A stretch of 22,083 nucleotides of DNA from an uncultured Collinsella sp. (GTDB lineage: Bacteria > Actinomycetota > Coriobacteriia > Coriobacteriales > Coriobacteriaceae): the NCBI GenBank assembly GCA_959600835.1, contig CAUGNQ010000033.1, forward strand, positions 1 to 22,083, given 5' to 3'. A model generated the notes under the pieces. It was not told the DNA's origin, ran no database searches, and saw only the letters and a list, made by a program, of their open reading frames with translations. The position numbers and the translations under genes were made by a program. Shown here one piece after another: positions 1 through 7,614 of this stretch. The stretch's first letter is position 1. The number at the start of each line of letters is the position of its first letter.

Positions 1-124
1 CACCCCACCGGAGCAGGAATCTCCCCACAAAAAAGAGCCGGCCGACCAAATGCTCGACCGACTCACACACTTTCCCTCAGCCTTTATCATCCACACGGGA
101 GAAAAGTCAGCAACGTCACCGCAG

Positions 125-215
125 GGCCCGCCCGCCGGGAGGGGTTTCTTCTGAGCGATCCCGCAGCGCGAAGCGCGAGGACCAGCGAAGAAGAAACCCC
201 GCAGGCGGTCGGGCC
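125..215. repeat. 91-bp imperfect intergenic palindrome
   Basis: The two arms GGGGTTTCTTCT (141-152) and AGAAGAAACCCC (189-200) are perfect reverse complements. Outer pairs extend the stem: GGCCCG 125-130 with CGGGCC 210-215, and CCGCC 132-136 with GGCGG 204-208. A small inner hairpin GCGC-GAA-GCGC lies at 166-176. The element sits 24 bp beyond the stop codon of the Ca2+-ATPase gene. No T-tract follows on either strand, so it is not a standard intrinsic terminator. It may be a dispersed palindromic repeat or a processing and 3'-end stability structure. The rest of 1-238 shows no gene. Confidence 0.7.
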
Positions 216-238
216 GGTGGGAAGGATGGCCTTTCGAC

Positions 239-2920
239 CTACTCCTTCTCGACCGCGCGCATGATCGCCTTGTAGATCTCCATCAGCGGGATGATCAGGA
301 AGGCAAGGCCCAGCGCGGCAAGAACGCCCTTGAGCTCAAGCGTCACGGGGCCAAAGAACATCTCGGCAAGCGTCGGCTGCACGGTCACGATCACCGTCAG
401 CACCAGTGCCAGCGCGGCGGAAGCCCACAGCCACTTGTTCTGCTTCTTCATGGTGAACAGCGACGCACGACGGCTGCGCATATTGAAGCAGTGGAAAATC
501 TCGACCATGTTGAGCGTGATGAACGCCATCATCACGCCTTCCTCGTCGGCATTGCCGGCGATCATATCGGCAATGTGGATGTAGCCCATGTCAAAGTACA
601 CGCCCACAAAGAAGCTCGCCAGCACCAGCACGGTGATGATTAGGCCCTGGACCACGCAGTCCAGACCCATATGTCCGGCAAAGACACCATCCTTGGCGTT
701 GCGCGGCTTGCGCTTCATGATGTCGCCCTCGGCGTCCTCCATGCCCAGCGCGAGCGCAGGGAAGCAGTCGGTAACCAGGTTCACCCACAGCAGCTGCACC
801 GGCTGGAAGATGGTAAAGCCGATGAGCGTGGCGATAAACACCGAGAAGACCTCGGCAAGGTTGGCCGAAAGCAGGAACTGGATGACCTTGCGGATGTTGT
901 CGTAGATGCGACGGCCCTCTTCGCAGGCACCGATGATGGTGGCGAAATTGTCGTCGGCAAGTACCATGTCGGCGACGTTCTTGGTGACATCGGTACCGGT
1001 GATGCCCATGCCCACGCCGATGTCGGCGCGCTTGATGGACGGGGCGTCGTTGACGCCATCGCCCGTCATGGCCACGATCTGGTCACGCGACTTCCAGGCC
1101 TCGACGATGCGGGTCTTGTGCTCGGGCTGGACGCGGGCGTACACGCCGTAGTCCTCGATGTGCGCGTCGAGCTCCTCGTCGCTCATGCGATCGAGGTCGG
1201 CACCGGTGATGGCATGGCTGCGATCGGTGACGATGCCCAGCTGCTTGGCGATGGCCACGGCGGTGTCGATGTGGTCGCCCGTGATCATGACGGTGCGAAT
1301 GCCAGCGTCGTGGGCCTCGCGGATGGCTTCGGCGACCTCGGGGCGGACCGGGTCGATCATGCCGGACAGGCCGCAGAAGACCAGGTCATGCTCGAGCGCG
1401 GCGGGGCTGCAGTCGACCGGGACCTCGGTGTAGGTGTGGCTTGCCAGCGCCAGCACGCGCAGGGCCTCGTCGGCCATGGCCTTGTTGGCGGCCACGAGCT
1501 CGGCGCGACGCTCCTCGGTCAGGGGGACGACCTTATCGCCCTCGTAGATGTGGGTGCACAGGCCGATCACCACGTCGGGCGCGCCCTTGGTGTACTGCTC
1601 ATACTCGCCGTCAAGGGTCTCGACGACCACGGACATCATCTTGCGGCCCGAGTCAAACGGGGCCTCGCCCACGCGCGGGTGCTCGGCAGTCAGGCCAGTG
1701 AGGCCCGCCTTGCCGGCATCGTTGACGAGCGCGCACTCGGTCGGCTCGCCCACGGCCTCGCCCAGCTCCTCGTCCCACTGGGCATCGGAGCACAACGCCA
1801 TACCGGCCAGGAACTTCTCCTTAGGCGCAGCGAGCTCGTGCTTGACGACGGTCATCTTGTTTTGGGTAAGGGTACCGGTCTTGTCGGAGCAGATGGTCTG
1901 CGTGCAGCCGAGAGTCTCGACGGCAGAGAGCTTGCGGATGATTGCCTGGCGCTTAGCCATCTTGGTCACGCCAAGCGATAGCACGATGGTCACGACGGCG
2001 ACCAGGCCCTCGGGGATGGCAGCGACGGCGAGCGAGACGGCGACCATAAAGGTATCGAGCAGGGCGGTCGGGTCGGTAAGAACGTTGCCCACGCCGTGGC
2101 GGATGATATCAACGCCAAAGATGACGACGCAGATGACGATAACCATAATGGTAAGGATGCGGCTGAGCTCGGCGAGCTTCACTTGCAACGGCGTGAGCTC
2201 TTCCTTGGCCTCGGCCAGGGCGCCGGCGATCTTGCCCATCTCGGTGTTCATGCCGGTGCCGACCACGACGGCGCGACCACGGCCGTACACGACGGTGGAG
2301 CCCATATAGCACATGTTCTTACGGTCGCCGAGCGGCACGTCATCGGTGCCCGCAGCGAGCTCGATCACGTTGGCGTGCTTCTCTACGGGCACGGACTCGC
2401 CGGTGAGCGCGGCCTCTTCGATCTTCATCGTGGCGCTCTCGAGCACGCGGCAGTCGGCCGGGACGGAGTCGCCCGCCTCGAGCATGATCACGTCGCCGGG
2501 CACGAGCTCGGCGCTCGGCAGGTGCACGAGCTTGCCGTCGCGCAGCACCTTGGACTGCGCCGCACTCATCTCCTGCAGGGCCTCGAGGGCCTCCTCGCTC
2601 TTGGCTTCCTGGACCACGCCCAGCACCGAGTTGACAATAACGACGAACATGATGATGGCAACATCGGCAAAGTCGGGCTCGCCCTTGACCATGCCCGTGA
2701 GCGCACTGATGACGGCGGCAACGATCAGCATGATGACCATGGGGTCGGCCATCTGCTCAAAGAAACGCTTCCACAGCGGCGTCTTCTCGGCTTCCTCGAG
2801 CTTGTTAGGGCCTGTCTTGGCGAGGCGCGAAGACGCCTCGCCGTTGCTCAGGCCGAGGTTCTCATCGACACCTTGGTCGCTGAGCACCTCCGCCGCGGCG
2901 GACAGGTATTCCTTTTGCAT
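239..2920 (-). CDS. Ca2+-transporting P-type ATPase (P2, SERCA-like)
   Basis: An 893-residue cation pump predicted to export Ca2+ across the plasma membrane at the expense of ATP. Visible landmarks are an N-terminal cation-ATPase domain (about 1-60), the actuator motif TGES at 173-176, the phosphorylated Asp346 in DKTGTLT, KGAPD near 445 and the hinge motif TGDGVND at 619-625. About ten membrane helices are expected. Transport residues match both Ca2+ sites of SERCA: Glu304 in PEGL (M4), Asn687 and Glu690 (M5), Asn714, Thr717 and Asp718 (M6), and Glu807 (M8). Length is normal for the family. The ATG at 2920 is preceded by AGGAGGGG with a 7-nt spacer. The gene stands alone, divergent from pyk. 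Family assignment is secure; the ion is inferred from the residues. Confidence 0.93.
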   Translation of the reverse strand: MQKEYLSAAAEVLSDQGVDENLGLSNGEASSRLAKTGPNKLEEAEKTPLWKRFFEQMADPMVIMLIVAAVISALTGMVKGEPDFADVAIIMFVVIVNSVLGVVQEAKSEEALEALQEMSAAQSKVLRDGKLVHLPSAELVPGDVIMLEAGDSVPADCRVLESATMKIEEAALTGESVPVEKHANVIELAAGTDDVPLGDRKNMCYMGSTVVYGRGRAVVVGTGMNTEMGKIAGALAEAKEELTPLQVKLAELSRILTIMVIVICVVIFGVDIIRHGVGNVLTDPTALLDTFMVAVSLAVAAIPEGLVAVVTIVLSLGVTKMAKRQAIIRKLSAVETLGCTQTICSDKTGTLTQNKMTVVKHELAAPKEKFLAGMALCSDAQWDEELGEAVGEPTECALVNDAGKAGLTGLTAEHPRVGEAPFDSGRKMMSVVVETLDGEYEQYTKGAPDVVIGLCTHIYEGDKVVPLTEERRAELVAANKAMADEALRVLALASHTYTEVPVDCSPAALEHDLVFCGLSGMIDPVRPEVAEAIREAHDAGIRTVMITGDHIDTAVAIAKQLGIVTDRSHAITGADLDRMSDEELDAHIEDYGVYARVQPEHKTRIVEAWKSRDQIVAMTGDGVNDAPSIKRADIGVGMGITGTDVTKNVADMVLADDNFATIIGACEEGRRIYDNIRKVIQFLLSANLAEVFSVFIATLIGFTIFQPVQLLWVNLVTDCFPALALGMEDAEGDIMKRKPRNAKDGVFAGHMGLDCVVQGLIITVLVLASFFVGVYFDMGYIHIADMIAGNADEEGVMMAFITLNMVEIFHCFNMRSRRASLFTMKKQNKWLWASAALALVLTVIVTVQPTLAEMFFGPVTLELKGVLAALGLAFLIIPLMEIYKAIMRAVEKE

Positions 2921-2924
2921 ATAG

Positions 2925-2984
2925 AGTCCCCTCCTGGGATTCGGGCCACTCAGCAGATTGATGCCCGATCATAATTCCCAGGAG
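2925..2984 (-). promoter_or_regulatory. Ca2+-ATPase leader hairpin sequestering the Shine-Dalgarno
   Basis: On the minus strand CTCCTGGGA (2984-2976) is perfectly complementary to TCCCAGGAG (2939-2931), and an inner GCCCGA-type stem (2968-2963 with 2946-2941) continues the hairpin. The 3' arm contains AGGAG (2935-2931), the core of the only good ribosome binding site of the ATPase gene, so the folded leader would block translation initiation. A weak candidate promoter lies upstream: TTGGCT at 3068-3063, 18-nt spacer, TACCAT at 3044-3039. The fold does not match the yybP-ykoY (Mn2+) or M-box (Mg2+) patterns as I know them. Confidence 0.5.
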
Positions 2985-3362
2985 AAGGGCAAGGGCTCAT
3001 CAAGGCTGCCGTGCTGAGCGGCAGTTGATAGTGGAGCTATGGTACCCCAAAGCGACGCGTCTAGCCAAAACAATCGGTTTGGAAATATGGTCCGCACGCA
3101 ACGGTGCAGACCGTGTGATGCTCAACATTGGTAAAACGTTTTTTCTTCGGCACATCGTCAAACTGAAATATCGCCCAGATAGCAGCGGTTAGAGCGGTTG
3201 GTAAAGATTTTTCATATACCGTTTTTCTCGCAAAAAATGAACTTCCATTTCGGCATACGGTCGATTTTTTGGGGTATTCGGTCGGCATTTCGTTATAATC
3301 ATTTCGGTTTTATTTCTTATGGTTTATCTATCAGCGCAAGACGATGTCAGATGGAGGTCTGA
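2985..3362. other. AT-rich divergent intergenic region between the ATPase gene and pyk
   Basis: From about 3120 to 3330 the sequence is clearly richer in A/T than anything around it, with T5-T6 and A6 runs. It carries the pyk promoter at its right end and probably the weak ATPase promoter at its left. A 75-codon open frame on the minus strand (3061-3288) has no family resemblance and coding-unlike composition, so I do not call it a gene. Confidence 0.6.
3257..3299 (+). promoter_or_regulatory. pyk promoter with repeated upstream motifs
   Basis: A perfect -10 TATAAT lies at 3294-3299, about 60 bp before the pyk start. The -35 region is poor: GGGGTA at 17-bp spacing, or TTGGGG at 3269-3274 with 19 bp. 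CGGTCG occurs at 3258-3263 and again at 3279-3284, a 21-bp (two helical turn) repeat, and CATTTCG occurs at 3246, 3286 and 3300. A weak -35 next to phased repeats is compatible with an activator-dependent promoter. That regulation is inference. Confidence 0.6.
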
Positions 3363-4823
3363 ATGTACAAGCGCACCAAGATTGTATGCACCATGGGTCC
3401 CGCCTGCGATAGCGACGAGACCATCCGCGAGATGATCAAGGCGGGCATGAACGTCGCCCGTTTTAACTTCTCGCACGGATCCTACGACGAGCACCACGGT
3501 CGCATCGAGCGCGTCCGTCGTATTTCCAAGGAGCTCGGTCTGCCCGTCGGCATCCTGCTCGACACCAAGGGCCCCGAGGTCCGCACCGGCCTTCTGGTCG
3601 ATGGCAAGAAGGTTGCCGTCAAGACCGGCGACAAGATTGTCGTCACCGCTCAGCCCACGTCCGAGGATTTCCACGGCACCGCTGAGCACATCTCCCTCGA
3701 CTACCTGGCTCTGCCCTCCGAGGTCGAGAAGGGCTCCCTCATCCTGATCGATGACGGCCTGGTTGCCCTCGAGGTCGAGTCCGTCAGCGGCCAGGACATG
3801 ACCTGCGTCGTTAAGAACGACGGCCTGATTGGCGAGCGCAAGGGCGTCAACATGCCCAACGTCAACATTTCGCTGCCCGCCATCACCGAGCGCGATCGTC
3901 AGGACATCCTCTTTGGCCTGACCGAGAACATCGACTACATCGCCGCTTCCTTCATCCGTGACGGCGAGTCCGTCCGTGGCATCCGCAAGCTTTGCCGCGA
4001 GAACGGCGGCGAGCACGTGACGATCTTCCCGAAGATCGAGTGCGCCCTGGGCGTCGAAAACTTCGACGAGATCCTCGAGGCTTCCGACGGCATCATGGTC
4101 GCCCGTGGCGACCTGGGCATCGAGATCAAGCCCGAGCTCGTTCCGCACATCCAGAAGGAGATCATCGCCAAGTGCAACGCGGCCTACAAGCCCGTTATCA
4201 CCGCTACGCAGATGCTCGACTCCATGCAGCAAAACCCGCGCCCGACGCGCGCCGAGGTTGCCGACGTTGCTAACGCCATCTACGACGGCACCGACGCCGT
4301 TATGCTGTCCGGCGAGTCCGCTGCCGGTAAGTACCCGGTCGAGGCCGTCAAGATGCAGGCCAGCATCGCTCTCGAGACTGAGAAGTACCTCCCGGCTCAC
4401 GCTCCGCTCGAGGTTCCGGCCGATGCTCACGGCACCCGCGTCGTCAACAACGTTGTGGGTATGTCCGCTGTGAACATGGCTACCACCGTTGGCGCCAAGT
4501 GCATCACCGTGCCGACGACCACCGGTCGTACCGCTCGCCTGATCTCGCACTTCCGTCCCAACATGCCGATCTGCGCGTTCTCCCGCCACGAGTGGGCCGT
4601 CCAGCAGATGATCATGTACTGGGGCGTTATCCCGCACCAGGCCGAGATTACCCAGGGCACCGTCAACGGCACGATCGTCAAGGCGATCGAGACCGCTAAG
4701 GAGCTCGGCTACGTCGAGGCCGGCGATCTGACCGTCGCCACCGCCGGCGACCCCCGCATGAGCGTCCAGCTCGAGGACAAGGTCTCCTCGACCAACGTCG
4801 CTTACGTCGCTCAGGTGCGCTAA
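3363..4823 (+). CDS. pyk: Pyruvate kinase
   Basis: Catalyses the last step of glycolysis, phosphoenolpyruvate + ADP to pyruvate + ATP, in the cytosol. The 486-residue length fits a bacterial enzyme without the extra C-terminal PEP-utiliser domain. Visible motifs are the N-terminal KIVCTMGPA, ARFNFSHGS (about 32-40), LDTKGPEVRTG (66-76), the PKIE catalytic lysine segment, MVARGDLGIE and ITATQMLDSM, then the C-terminal allosteric domain. Glu72 in TKGPE matches the residue (rabbit Glu117) that marks K+-dependent pyruvate kinases, where K+-independent ones have Lys. The ATG at 3363 follows GGAGG with a 5-nt spacer. The gene is monocistronic, between its own promoter and a strong terminator. Confidence 0.97.
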   Translation: MYKRTKIVCTMGPACDSDETIREMIKAGMNVARFNFSHGSYDEHHGRIERVRRISKELGLPVGILLDTKGPEVRTGLLVDGKKVAVKTGDKIVVTAQPTSEDFHGTAEHISLDYLALPSEVEKGSLILIDDGLVALEVESVSGQDMTCVVKNDGLIGERKGVNMPNVNISLPAITERDRQDILFGLTENIDYIAASFIRDGESVRGIRKLCRENGGEHVTIFPKIECALGVENFDEILEASDGIMVARGDLGIEIKPELVPHIQKEIIAKCNAAYKPVITATQMLDSMQQNPRPTRAEVADVANAIYDGTDAVMLSGESAAGKYPVEAVKMQASIALETEKYLPAHAPLEVPADAHGTRVVNNVVGMSAVNMATTVGAKCITVPTTTGRTARLISHFRPNMPICAFSRHEWAVQQMIMYWGVIPHQAEITQGTVNGTIVKAIETAKELGYVEAGDLTVATAGDPRMSVQLEDKVSSTNVAYVAQVR

Positions 4824-4851
4824 ATCGTACTTGCAAGCACATTTGCATTGC

Positions 4852-4888
4852 AAAGGGCCCGGAAGGCATTGCCTTCCGGGCCCTTTTT
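4852..4888 (+). terminator. pyk intrinsic terminator
   Basis: The arms at 4852-4867 and 4871-4886 form a 16-bp perfect stem (core GGGCCCGGAAGGC) with a 3-nt ATT loop, running into TTTTT at 4884-4888. It begins 28 bp past the pyk stop codon. The A-run on the 5' side could also serve transcription from the opposite strand. Confidence 0.95.
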
Positions 4889-4903
4889 AAGACCTTCTTC
4901 ATA

Positions 4904-5029
4904 TGCCGCCTCATCGATTTGCGTTCAGTCGCAAGCCTCTCCGATGCCGAGTGCACCACCGAAGACGCCCTGCGACGGGAGCCGTTGGTCAATTGGGATG
5001 AACTGTTCACCGTCAAGCCGGCCAGCTAG
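4904..5029 (+). pseudogene. Possible 3' remnant of a deleted gene
   Basis: An open frame of about 41 codons with coding-like G/C third positions ends at a TAG at 5027-5029. It reads approximately CRLIDLRSVASLSD, then AECTTEDALRREPLVNWDE and LFTVKPAS. It has no start codon with a ribosome binding site and begins just after the pyk terminator. It looks like the C-terminus of a protein whose 5' part is lost. Its end overlaps the end of the convergent phospholipase gene. I recognise no family. Chance coding-like composition is a real alternative. Confidence 0.25.
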
Positions 5030-5874
5030 CAGCTAGCAATCAGGGGCAGCGCAGGCACATCGGGCGATTCGACACGGGCGGCAAAACCCGCCTCGGTCAG
5101 CTCGATGACCTCGGTAAACGTTGCGTCGAAGAATTTCTCGGTCAGCAGGCGGTATGGCGGATGGTCGGGCTCGCCGGGGTTTTCGCGCACGATCTCGTGC
5201 ATAACGCCGATGGTCTTGAGCACATACTCCTTATGGATGGGATACTGCCCAAAACGCGTCGCCGCAGTATACAGGCGATCGGTCGCGCGCGGAATCGAAA
5301 CAATGCCGAGCGTCTTGCCGAACCAGTCAAAGTCGCCTTGCTTTTTAATGCGGAACTCCTCGCACGGCTTGCCGCCGTGCGCCTCCAGGTACTGATTCAC
5401 GCGCGTATTCCATACGGTATCGGCCACCAGATGCGACCAGACACCCAGTGTCAAATCGAGCAACGACTGCGCCACATCTTCGGACGCAAGCGAGAACTCA
5501 CGAGCGCCGGGACCGACAACCGGCTCAGCATCCCTGTAGCGCTGGGGATAGTGCACGCGATTCAGTCGCTCGCGCTCCTCGATAATCGAGGTCGCCGCGG
5601 CTGGCGCACCGGTGGGCGAACTTTTAAGCAACGGTGCCACATAGGTATCCCAGAACTCGTGCTCACGCGGCTTAGGGATAGGCTCGGGCTTGGCAAAGTG
5701 CGTAATGCGGTACGGGATGGGATCGGCGATGCCAGGGACCATATAGCCCACGAAAATATCCGGAACCACGCAGCCAAACAAAAAGGCATTGCGGTCGCGC
5801 ACGCTCTTGGCAAGCGCACCGGTGCGCTCCAGCAAACGCTCCGTCTGAGCGATATGAATGTTCCAGCTTGGCAT
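5026..5874 (-). CDS. Zinc-dependent phospholipase C family protein
   Basis: A roughly 282-residue protein resembling the zinc-dependent phospholipase C / S1-P1 nuclease-like fold found in many actinobacterial hypothetical proteins. Likely metal ligands are the early His in SWNIHIAQ, the Asp in GCVVPDIF, the His in RITHFAK and the His/Asp pair in WSHLVADTVWN. No signal peptide is visible, so unlike secreted toxins of this fold it is probably cytosolic; the substrate is unknown. I chose the ATG at 5874 because family proteins usually begin MPxW-like and GGGGGTGG lies just upstream. An ATG at 5886 would add four residues. A -10-like TATAGT lies at 5906-5901. The gene is separate from the ECF operon, 80 bp downstream of it. 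Confidence 0.7.
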   Translation of the reverse strand: MPSWNIHIAQTERLLERTGALAKSVRDRNAFLFGCVVPDIFVGYMVPGIADPIPYRITHFAKPEPIPKPREHEFWDTYVAPLLKSSPTGAPAAATSIIEERERLNRVHYPQRYRDAEPVVGPGAREFSLASEDVAQSLLDLTLGVWSHLVADTVWNTRVNQYLEAHGGKPCEEFRIKKQGDFDWFGKTLGIVSIPRATDRLYTAATRFGQYPIHKEYVLKTIGVMHEIVRENPGEPDHPPYRLLTEKFFDATFTEVIELTEAGFAARVESPDVPALPLIASC

Positions 5875-5918
5875 AGCCACCCCCATAAAAAACCTGGATA
5901 ACTATACCATCACGGCAA

Positions 5919-5937
5919 AGCCGCGCGGGCGGCTACG
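5919..5937 (-). terminator. Weak hairpin after the ECF operon
   Basis: On the minus strand AGCCGC (5934-5929) pairs with GCGGCT (5924-5919) around a CCGC loop, followed by TT. It lies 20 nt past the cbiO stop codon and just before the -10 of the phospholipase gene. The stem is short and the T-tract minimal, so termination would be partial at best. Confidence 0.3.
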
Positions 5938-5954
5938 CACGCTCTACGCAGCAA

Positions 5955-6725
5955 CTATTCCGCAGCGCCGCTCTCGGTTCCATACGACGACACCGGCGCC
6001 TCGACCACATGGTGATATCGATCGATATAGATGGCGCGGGCACCCAGGCGCCGCACCAAATCCTGATGATGTGTGCTCATCAAGACCGTCTTACCCGCCG
6101 CGACGTAGGCCAGCAAGAAGTTGACCACGATGTCGCATGAATCCTCGTCGAGCCCATTGGTAGGCTCGTCAAGGACCAAGATATCCGGGTTCATCGACAC
6201 CACCGCAGCCAGCGCAACGCGCTTCTTTTGCCCGCCCGAGAGCTGATAGGGAGAGGCGTCGGCAAGGTCGGCAACCTGGAACAACCCCATGGCATCGCTC
6301 ACGCGGCGCTCGAGCTCGTCTGCCGGCAGCCCCATCTGCGCGGGACCAAAAGCAACTTCCTCGCCCACCGTGGCGCAGAACAGCTGGGCATCGGCGTTTT
6401 GGAACACGAAGCCCACGCGCTGGTGGAACTTCTGAGCAGCAGCAGAATCCTTCAGATACGCCGCATCGACCACGCGTCCGTCAAACAGGTATGCCCCTGC
6501 GTTCGCGAGTTCAAGGCCGTTAATAAGGCGCATAATCGTCGTCTTACCGCAGCCGTTGGGACCGAGCAGGGCAACGAGTTCACCACGATCGACCTGCAGC
6601 GACACACCATCGACAACCGTATGACCCGTATAGGAAAACACCACGTCGCGCAACTCAATAAGCGGCGTGTCCTCGGCGCCGCCCACACCGTTCGTGCCCG
6701 CCGCACTATTCATATCGATCGTCAA
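5955..6725 (-). CDS. cbiO: ECF transporter ATP-binding protein (nickel/cobalt, CbiO/NikO type)
   Basis: ATPase subunit of an energy-coupling-factor metal importer; it works with the CbiQ and CbiM products encoded upstream. Visible motifs are Walker A GPNGCGKTT, signature LSGGQKKR, Walker B ILVLDEPTNGLD and the switch His in STHHQD. Length is about 257 residues, normal for CbiO. The start is ambiguous. A TTG at 6725 has GGGAAGGG about 7 nt upstream. An ATG at 6749 has only an adjacent GGGG, and an ATG at 6713 is too far from the same AAGGG. The frame stays open to 6875, but that part overlaps cbiQ and has no family resemblance. It is the last gene of the operon, separated from cbiQ by about 46 bp (22 bp if the 6749 start is used). 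Confidence 0.9.
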   Translation of the reverse strand: MTIDMNSAAGTNGVGGAEDTPLIELRDVVFSYTGHTVVDGVSLQVDRGELVALLGPNGCGKTTIMRLINGLELANAGAYLFDGRVVDAAYLKDSAAAQKFHQRVGFVFQNADAQLFCATVGEEVAFGPAQMGLPADELERRVSDAMGLFQVADLADASPYQLSGGQKKRVALAAVVSMNPDILVLDEPTNGLDEDSCDIVVNFLLAYVAAGKTVLMSTHHQDLVRRLGARAIYIDRYHHVVEAPVSSYGTESGAAE

Positions 6726-6771
6726 AACGTCGCCCTTCCCTATTTGCATCCCCAGCCAGAACCAGCAGCGC

Positions 6772-7614
6772 CTACAGCACGGCGCACAACACTGCCAGCA
6801 GCGCCACGCCGGCCGCATAGACCGCATCGCGCCAGCCAAAGCCGCTCCGCGCGGGAGCCGGATACGCGCCGGCAAAGCCGCGGCAGAGCATGGCCTCGTC
6901 CATCGCGCGGCTGCATTCCATCGCCTTGATAAAGGTCATGCCCATGATACCCGCGATCGAATCGGTACGCGAAAATCCCTCAGGCGCACGGCCAACGCTG
7001 CGCAGCATGACCGATTCGCACAGATTGTGCGCCGTGCGACCCAGCACCTCAATGTGCTTGAGCGCCATATCAAACGTAAAGATGACCTCGTCGGGTAGAT
7101 GCAGCATCTTGAGCGCCGCCGACATGCGGCTCCAGGTAAGCGTCCACGAAACGCCCAGCACCAGCGACACATTAATGAAGGTCTTGAGCGCGATCTTGAG
7201 CATGGCGCCCGTGGCAGACGCGCCCAGCAGCAGGGCAGGCAATGCCAGAACCACCGCAAGCCCCGTGGCGCCGAGCGCCGGTACAATGGTCGCACGCAGC
7301 CCGCGTGCGGGGCGCACCGCGACCAGCACCAGCGCGATAGCCGCCATCAACATGAGGTACAGCGGGCTCTGCGTCAGACACACGCACAGGACGCAGACGA
7401 ACATCCCCACCAGGCGCACCGGAGCCGAAACGCAAGAAAGGGCGCGGTCGACCATCGACCCGCCCTCGTGCGCGCCTCCACCCAGGCGAACCCGCTCAAG
7501 CAGGCTCGCCAGGTGCAGGACGTTCTTTTGCATCACACGATGCCGAGCCCCCACGGGCTCGTAACGCTGCTCGACCGCAAGCCAGCTAGGCAGCTCGGCT
7601 ATTGCCATGAGCAC
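6772..7614 (-). CDS. cbiQ: ECF transporter transmembrane component T (CbiQ/NikQ)
   Basis: The 280-residue EcfT-type membrane coupling subunit that links the metal-binding CbiM subunit to the ATPase. It has about five hydrophobic helices and the two Arg/Gly-containing coupling motifs of the family, in MLRSVGRAPEG and AMLCRGFAG. The N-terminus carries about 50 extra soluble residues before the usual start of homology near SMVDRALSC. The GTG at 7614 is preferred because AAGGA lies 5 nt upstream; an ATG two codons later (7608) has an 11-nt spacer. The start lies inside the last codons of cbiM (29-nt overlap), indicating translational coupling. Confidence 0.9.
   Translation of the reverse strand: MLMAIAELPSWLAVEQRYEPVGARHRVMQKNVLHLASLLERVRLGGGAHEGGSMVDRALSCVSAPVRLVGMFVCVLCVCLTQSPLYLMLMAAIALVLVAVRPARGLRATIVPALGATGLAVVLALPALLLGASATGAMLKIALKTFINVSLVLGVSWTLTWSRMSAALKMLHLPDEVIFTFDMALKHIEVLGRTAHNLCESVMLRSVGRAPEGFSRTDSIAGIMGMTFIKAMECSRAMDEAMLCRGFAGAYPAPARSGFGWRDAVYAAGVALLAVLCAVL

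Noticed and set aside
2921..3060. A yybP-ykoY (Mn2+) or M-box riboswitch before the P-type ATPase
   Set aside because: The conserved motifs of either class are absent. Only the simple SD-masking hairpin is supported.
3061..3288. A 75-codon minus-strand frame in the ATPase-pyk intergenic region
   Set aside because: AT-rich regulatory DNA with no good ribosome binding site and no recognisable domain.
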